From NCBI GenBank assembly GCA_964537875.1, contig CAZIDN010000024.1, positions 1-51,972 on the forward strand: a DNA stretch of 51,972 nucleotides, written 5' to 3'. This document shows, one piece after another, positions 49,801 through 51,972 of the stretch. Both the position numbers and the translations under genes were made by a program. Position 1 is the first letter of the stretch. Each line of letters begins with the position of its first letter. Origin of the DNA: JAPKZH01 sp964537875 (GTDB taxonomy: Bacteria; Acidobacteriota; Aminicenantia; Aminicenantales; UBA4085). The notes beneath the pieces are model-generated. The model ran no database searches, was not told the DNA's origin, and saw only the letters and a list, made by a program, of their open reading frames with translations.

Positions 49801-51747
49801 GCTCCATTCCTTCTCTGCTTCCCGCATATGCGTTGTAGCCCTCCCCGCCGCATCCGCCGTCCCGGCTTCTGCCTGGCCGGCCCTCCATGCCGACAGGAAC
49901 CTTTCGGCATAATAGCGGCCGAGGTGGGCGGCCTGGCCGCAGGCCGTGATGAGTTCCTTGCGTCGTTTCTCCTCGCCGGCGGGGGCGGATGTCAAAGGAA
50001 TCAGAGCGGCTTTGGCCGCCGTATCCGCGAAGGAAGCGAGGTGTAAGGCAGTCACTTCGGGCCGAATGCGGCCGTCGAGCCCGCCGGCGGCGTTACCGGC
50101 CACGGCCTCCCGAATCGAAGAAAAAACATGCGAATCGAAAGGTTCCGAGGCCAGATATCCTGCAGTGTCCCCGCCCCACTCAAGCTCGATGGCGTGGTTG
50201 CGGTGGTCGGGACCTAGGGAGAAAGCGGAAAACGCCGTGGACACGATCCGGCCGGCCGCTTTCCAAGCTTCGACGAGCGGCGCGGCCGCCTGGCCAAGCT
50301 TGTCTGCGACCAGGGCGTCGAATTGTTCGTCCGCTGTGTCCGGATTGTAGCCCAGGCGTCCCCAAAGGTTCAGGTACATCCAATCCCGCTCGTGTGTCCA
50401 TTCGCAGTAGGCGTTGTTCGGGTCGGCTAGATAGTAGCGGGGAGATTTCGGATAGTATGTCTCTAGGCCCTCGACGACGAATCCGGAGGCGGTTCCGAGG
50501 GGCATGGAGCGAACGGCCCGGCGGACGGCCTCCGGATTATAGACAGGAAGGATGCGATGGGTGCCGTTGGCCCGCACCTGCCAGACGATTTTGTATGGTT
50601 GAGCAGGCCAGCTCCCGCCTCCTGGCACGGGATTTCCAGGCCACAGCCGGGCTGCGTCCGGCGTTCCCGAATCGCTCAAATAGTCTTCGAAGGAATAGCT
50701 GTACCAGCCGGCCATGCGTCCGCCCATCACTATATAAGGCGCTCCCCATTGCTCGCCGTTATACTTGATCTCCACCGTGAAGTCCCGCGACGCTTTGGCC
50801 AAGGGCACAACGCGAGATTTCCGGGCCAGCCAGCTCCGGGTGACGAGCGGGATGTCGCGGCCCGAGGCCTTCACGGCTTCTATGTAACAATTGAAGAACG
50901 CCTCGCCGTGCCCGCTCTCGCCGATGCGGAAGCCGATGGCATCTAGCCCGGGAGCCTGGCGAATCATTTTCTCGACGACCTCTCGCGTATAAGAGTAGAG
51001 ATCGGCCTCATTTTCAGGATACGGAGCCGGCGGCGCGTGCGGCGTCCGGAATCGCGCCTCGTAAGCCATTAAACTGACCCTAACGCCCCGGGCATGGGCC
51101 ATCCCGATGATCGAGTTGAGCCGGCGCAGGTTGGCCGCCTTGATATCCGGGGCAACGCCGACATTGGGGAAGCGGTCGCTCTGGATGAAGTAGGCATACA
51201 AGTTGGGTGCGTCCGTGACGCTGATGTCCCAGGTCCCGTGCAGGTCGATCCAGTTCAGCCGAGCCCTGGCCATCTGGTCGAAAAGAGTCTGCCAGAAACG
51301 GTCGTTGGCGAACCACCAACGCTCGGGGTCGACGAGAGCGCGCGGGTCATAATCCGTATTCGACGCGGCATAATCCCAGGGCAGGGTCAAAAAAATATTC
51401 CAGCCTCTGTCGCGGAGGAACGGGCGCCCGGTGACGGGATCGCCTTTTGCGGCCGCCGCGCCTCGGCGGAGGACCCGCTCGGCCAGCTCCAGCGTGCCAT
51501 AGAGCGCGCCGTTTTGATCCGGAGCCTGGATGGAAGCGGCCCCGTTCCTGAATGTGATCGAGTAACTTTCAGGAAGCCCCGTCCCCCCGACGCGGATCTC
51601 GACAGGAGTCTTCAACCCGCGGGCGGCAAGGGCCTCTGCGACTGCCCGGCGGCCGAAGGCGACAGGATCATCGGCCTGGGCAAAGGCGACGACGGCCAGG
51701 AGGCCGACGGCGGCCAAAATCGCAAACAAACGACAGGGTTTCGTCAT
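46858..51747 (-). CDS. giant secreted glycoside-hydrolase-like / esterase / alpha-beta-hydrolase fusion
   Basis: This is a 1629-residue exported protein, read in one frame from the ATG at 51747, with an AAGGAAA box. The signal peptide is MTKPCRLFAILAAVGLLAVVAFA. Residues about 25-95 look like the N-terminal domain of GH20/GH67 enzymes (GALYGTLELAERVL). A TIM-barrel-like glycosidase region follows (about 105-500: RDRGWNIF, RARLNWIDLHGTWD, ARGVRVSLMAYEA), then helical and beta-rich linkers. At about 1090-1370 lies an acetylxylan-esterase-type alpha/beta hydrolase with Ser1229 (GASGGG), Asp1299 (GAEEDPE) and His1336 (GGHDYS), a complete triad. The last 190 residues look like a second hydrolase domain whose nucleophile elbow is GRGPA, without Ser. 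It probably strips and cleaves a substituted plant or microbial polysaccharide. The exact glycosidase family is not certain. Confidence 0.75.
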   Translation of the reverse strand: MTKPCRLFAILAAVGLLAVVAFAQADDPVAFGRRAVAEALAARGLKTPVEIRVGGTGLPESYSITFRNGAASIQAPDQNGALYGTLELAERVLRRGAAAAKGDPVTGRPFLRDRGWNIFLTLPWDYAASNTDYDPRALVDPERWWFANDRFWQTLFDQMARARLNWIDLHGTWDISVTDAPNLYAYFIQSDRFPNVGVAPDIKAANLRRLNSIIGMAHARGVRVSLMAYEARFRTPHAPPAPYPENEADLYSYTREVVEKMIRQAPGLDAIGFRIGESGHGEAFFNCYIEAVKASGRDIPLVTRSWLARKSRVVPLAKASRDFTVEIKYNGEQWGAPYIVMGGRMAGWYSYSFEDYLSDSGTPDAARLWPGNPVPGGGSWPAQPYKIVWQVRANGTHRILPVYNPEAVRRAVRSMPLGTASGFVVEGLETYYPKSPRYYLADPNNAYCEWTHERDWMYLNLWGRLGYNPDTADEQFDALVADKLGQAAAPLVEAWKAAGRIVSTAFSAFSLGPDHRNHAIELEWGGDTAGYLASEPFDSHVFSSIREAVAGNAAGGLDGRIRPEVTALHLASFADTAAKAALIPLTSAPAGEEKRRKELITACGQAAHLGRYYAERFLSAWRAGQAEAGTADAAGRATTHMREAEKEWSALAACTFYKPFTERLRMRTNTYHWAQELPKVKAEADRLAKIAAVPIADPIVPSDAESRPPAISLELGTETARLTIPAAGLTRAWALVKPLPSSAFFHKFPMARRGARLEYEFRREPWGHSVAAEVESGGRVRRIPGWEADAPYLVVPSLPGPTPLIYSSEEALTYLDPAILSPSTHGLLLISSRASNFHRYFNVPIQRKILDPVRKGMTLVVLAQDYAPGRYTLDWLPRPLQIESRRDRVFDPAGALGLNKIEDDDILRQRFLPSPGWDVPGNGGAVILKWGEGRIILINARLLERLHIPGCAAALAAVLSLGGREKPVVVVDAGTEGGVYTSSVVMDFMTARDIPFLTLGEVIARTQGVNTNQPIPGRLDDDDLLSSQNIRGDQMVNAYLDRKVKSAAALPIPPTREEFDRRREAQRRELFRCLGLDPLPPRTPLEARVTGVLQRHGYRIEKVVFESRPNFPVTAHLYVPDVAAGRKLPVIVNPHGHWGFKKQEPTVQSRLIGQVLNGYLAIVVDSPGFSFEGDRRVERRFAGTHDDPRLILGSQNATSVYVWDLMRALDYLATRPEADMTRIGLTGASGGGLATMWAFAAEPRFTCAASVVYASSYEVNPQNGCLCNHVPGSLQIGDRSDVLGLRAPAPVLIIGAEEDPEFPAKGMRLSGEKLHRLWGLFGKPDDAWLRMFPGGHDYSRPMRETAMGFFDKYLKGVGDGSPVPEPSFETEPPEAPELYVLPEPPVNTLTMRGIAQLMFGRTAAAGTVADYIRLNGGLPGIVPPELKRLEESGGKVRCTFVSEAGLTVPAIYWPAKGTAKAFVVLVTEKGKAEAAEEFSVDRLRESGIACLAIDPRGLGELKGLDLRLATYLSLAPAFGMGWDITRAIAALAPDTAKIAVVGRGPAAGQAALAAALGEPRIGFAAGLATLKEFADAFREDVPQLAIQPRANYAPSLTKLRSLVKAETVWSFLGQPDPDWAGALIRWAEK

Positions 51748-51817
51748 GGACTGATTTTCCTTTCCGTGGCGATGAGAACGATGAGTGCCCGAAGGGCATC
51801 TCCGCCATGGTGGAATG

Positions 51818-51846
51818 ATTATAGGCCCCTCTCCGCTTGACGTCAA
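51818..51846 (-). promoter_or_regulatory. strong sigma70-type promoter for the fusion-methyltransferase operon
   Basis: On the minus strand TTGACG (51846-51841) and a perfect TATAAT (51823-51818) are 17 bases apart, about 70 bases upstream of the ATG. GTGCCC and GGGCAT (51785-51799) form a short hairpin in the leader. Confidence 0.75.
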
Positions 51847-51879
51847 ATCGCGCCTGATAATCCTAAGGATCTCCATTTG

Positions 51880-51972
51880 GGTGATTTTAAAGAGGTGTAG
51901 GCATCACCCCCAGCACCCTGGGGAACCAGTCCCGTCGGACACTCTTGGAAGGAAACCCTTTCCTAGGGTTTC
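51880..51972. repeat. palindromic dispersed repeat, family A, copy 3 (cut by the window end)
   Basis: The left arm from 51884 resembles that of copy 2 with a few substitutions (GATTTTAAAGAGGTGTAGG against GATTTCAAGGAGGCGTAGG). The core GGGGAACCAGTCCCGTCGG (from 51921) matches copy 1 in the same orientation. After GTCGG the sequence differs and ends in a separate hairpin GAAACCCT/AGGGTTTC. The right arm lies beyond the window, if present. Confidence 0.7.

Noticed and set aside
1..51972. CRISPR array, toxin-antitoxin, restriction or other defence locus, prophage
   Set aside because: No regularly spaced repeats, no cas, nuclease, methylase, integrase or phage structural gene was found; the repeats present are palindromes scattered singly.

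Overview
The window looks like part of a chromosome from a Gram-negative, fairly GC-rich bacterium that secretes many hydrolases. It carries diaminopimelate and peptidoglycan genes, periplasmic HtrA, a Lon/Hsp20 pair, SMC, and exported M16 and M28 peptidases, beta-propeller proteins and a FecR/Trp-rich protein. That mixture, the PurF-like protein without a nucleophile and the dispersed palindromes fit the Acidobacteriota-related lineages, with Candidatus Aminicenantes as my best guess. There is no rRNA, so the taxonomy is inference. No phage, CRISPR, transposase gene or recognised defence locus was seen.

Layout: 1-2386 holds a sugar-isomerase C-terminus, a universal stress protein and a phosphoglycolate-phosphatase-like enzyme. 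2597-5600 is an accessory patch: tRNA-Glu, a small membrane protein, a secreted regulator-propeller protein, the 3' half of a tRNA-Lys, then decayed DNA. 5603-14980 (+) has a nucleotide-sugar epimerase/reductase, a cation diffusion facilitator with three tandem C-terminal domains, a large M16 peptidase, a PurF-like protein and a secreted 5'-nucleotidase behind four 11-bp-spaced Pho-box-like repeats. 15038-19087 (-) holds a MinD-like ATPase coupled to a J-like/HTH protein, an exported protein, an M28 peptidase and tRNA-Gln.

19163-24571 (+) is a housekeeping run (flippase-like protein, nrdR, hsp20, lon, thiL) meeting dapF-htrA (-) tail to tail. 27275-30594 has a thymidylate-kinase-like gene and a class A penicillin-binding protein. 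30658-40388 (-) has the FecR/Trp-rich protein, an HDAC-like deacetylase, a sodium:solute symporter, a B12-binding radical SAM protein and SMC. 40648-45658 (+) has two beta-propeller proteins, a PilZ protein and tRNA-Thr. 45746-51747 (-) is a two-gene operon: a 1629-residue secreted glycosidase-like/esterase fusion translationally coupled to a UroD-fold protein with the zinc motif of MtaA/CmuA methyltransferases.

The most interesting points are: the glycosidase-esterase plus methyltransferase operon and a C-terminal scrap of a related methyltransferase gene 3 kb away; a DapF with serine at both catalytic-cysteine positions; the PurF-like protein without Cys; the Pho-box array; the tRNA-associated repeat; and three families of dispersed palindromes, one with three copies whose core is conserved while one copy has quite different stem sequence.
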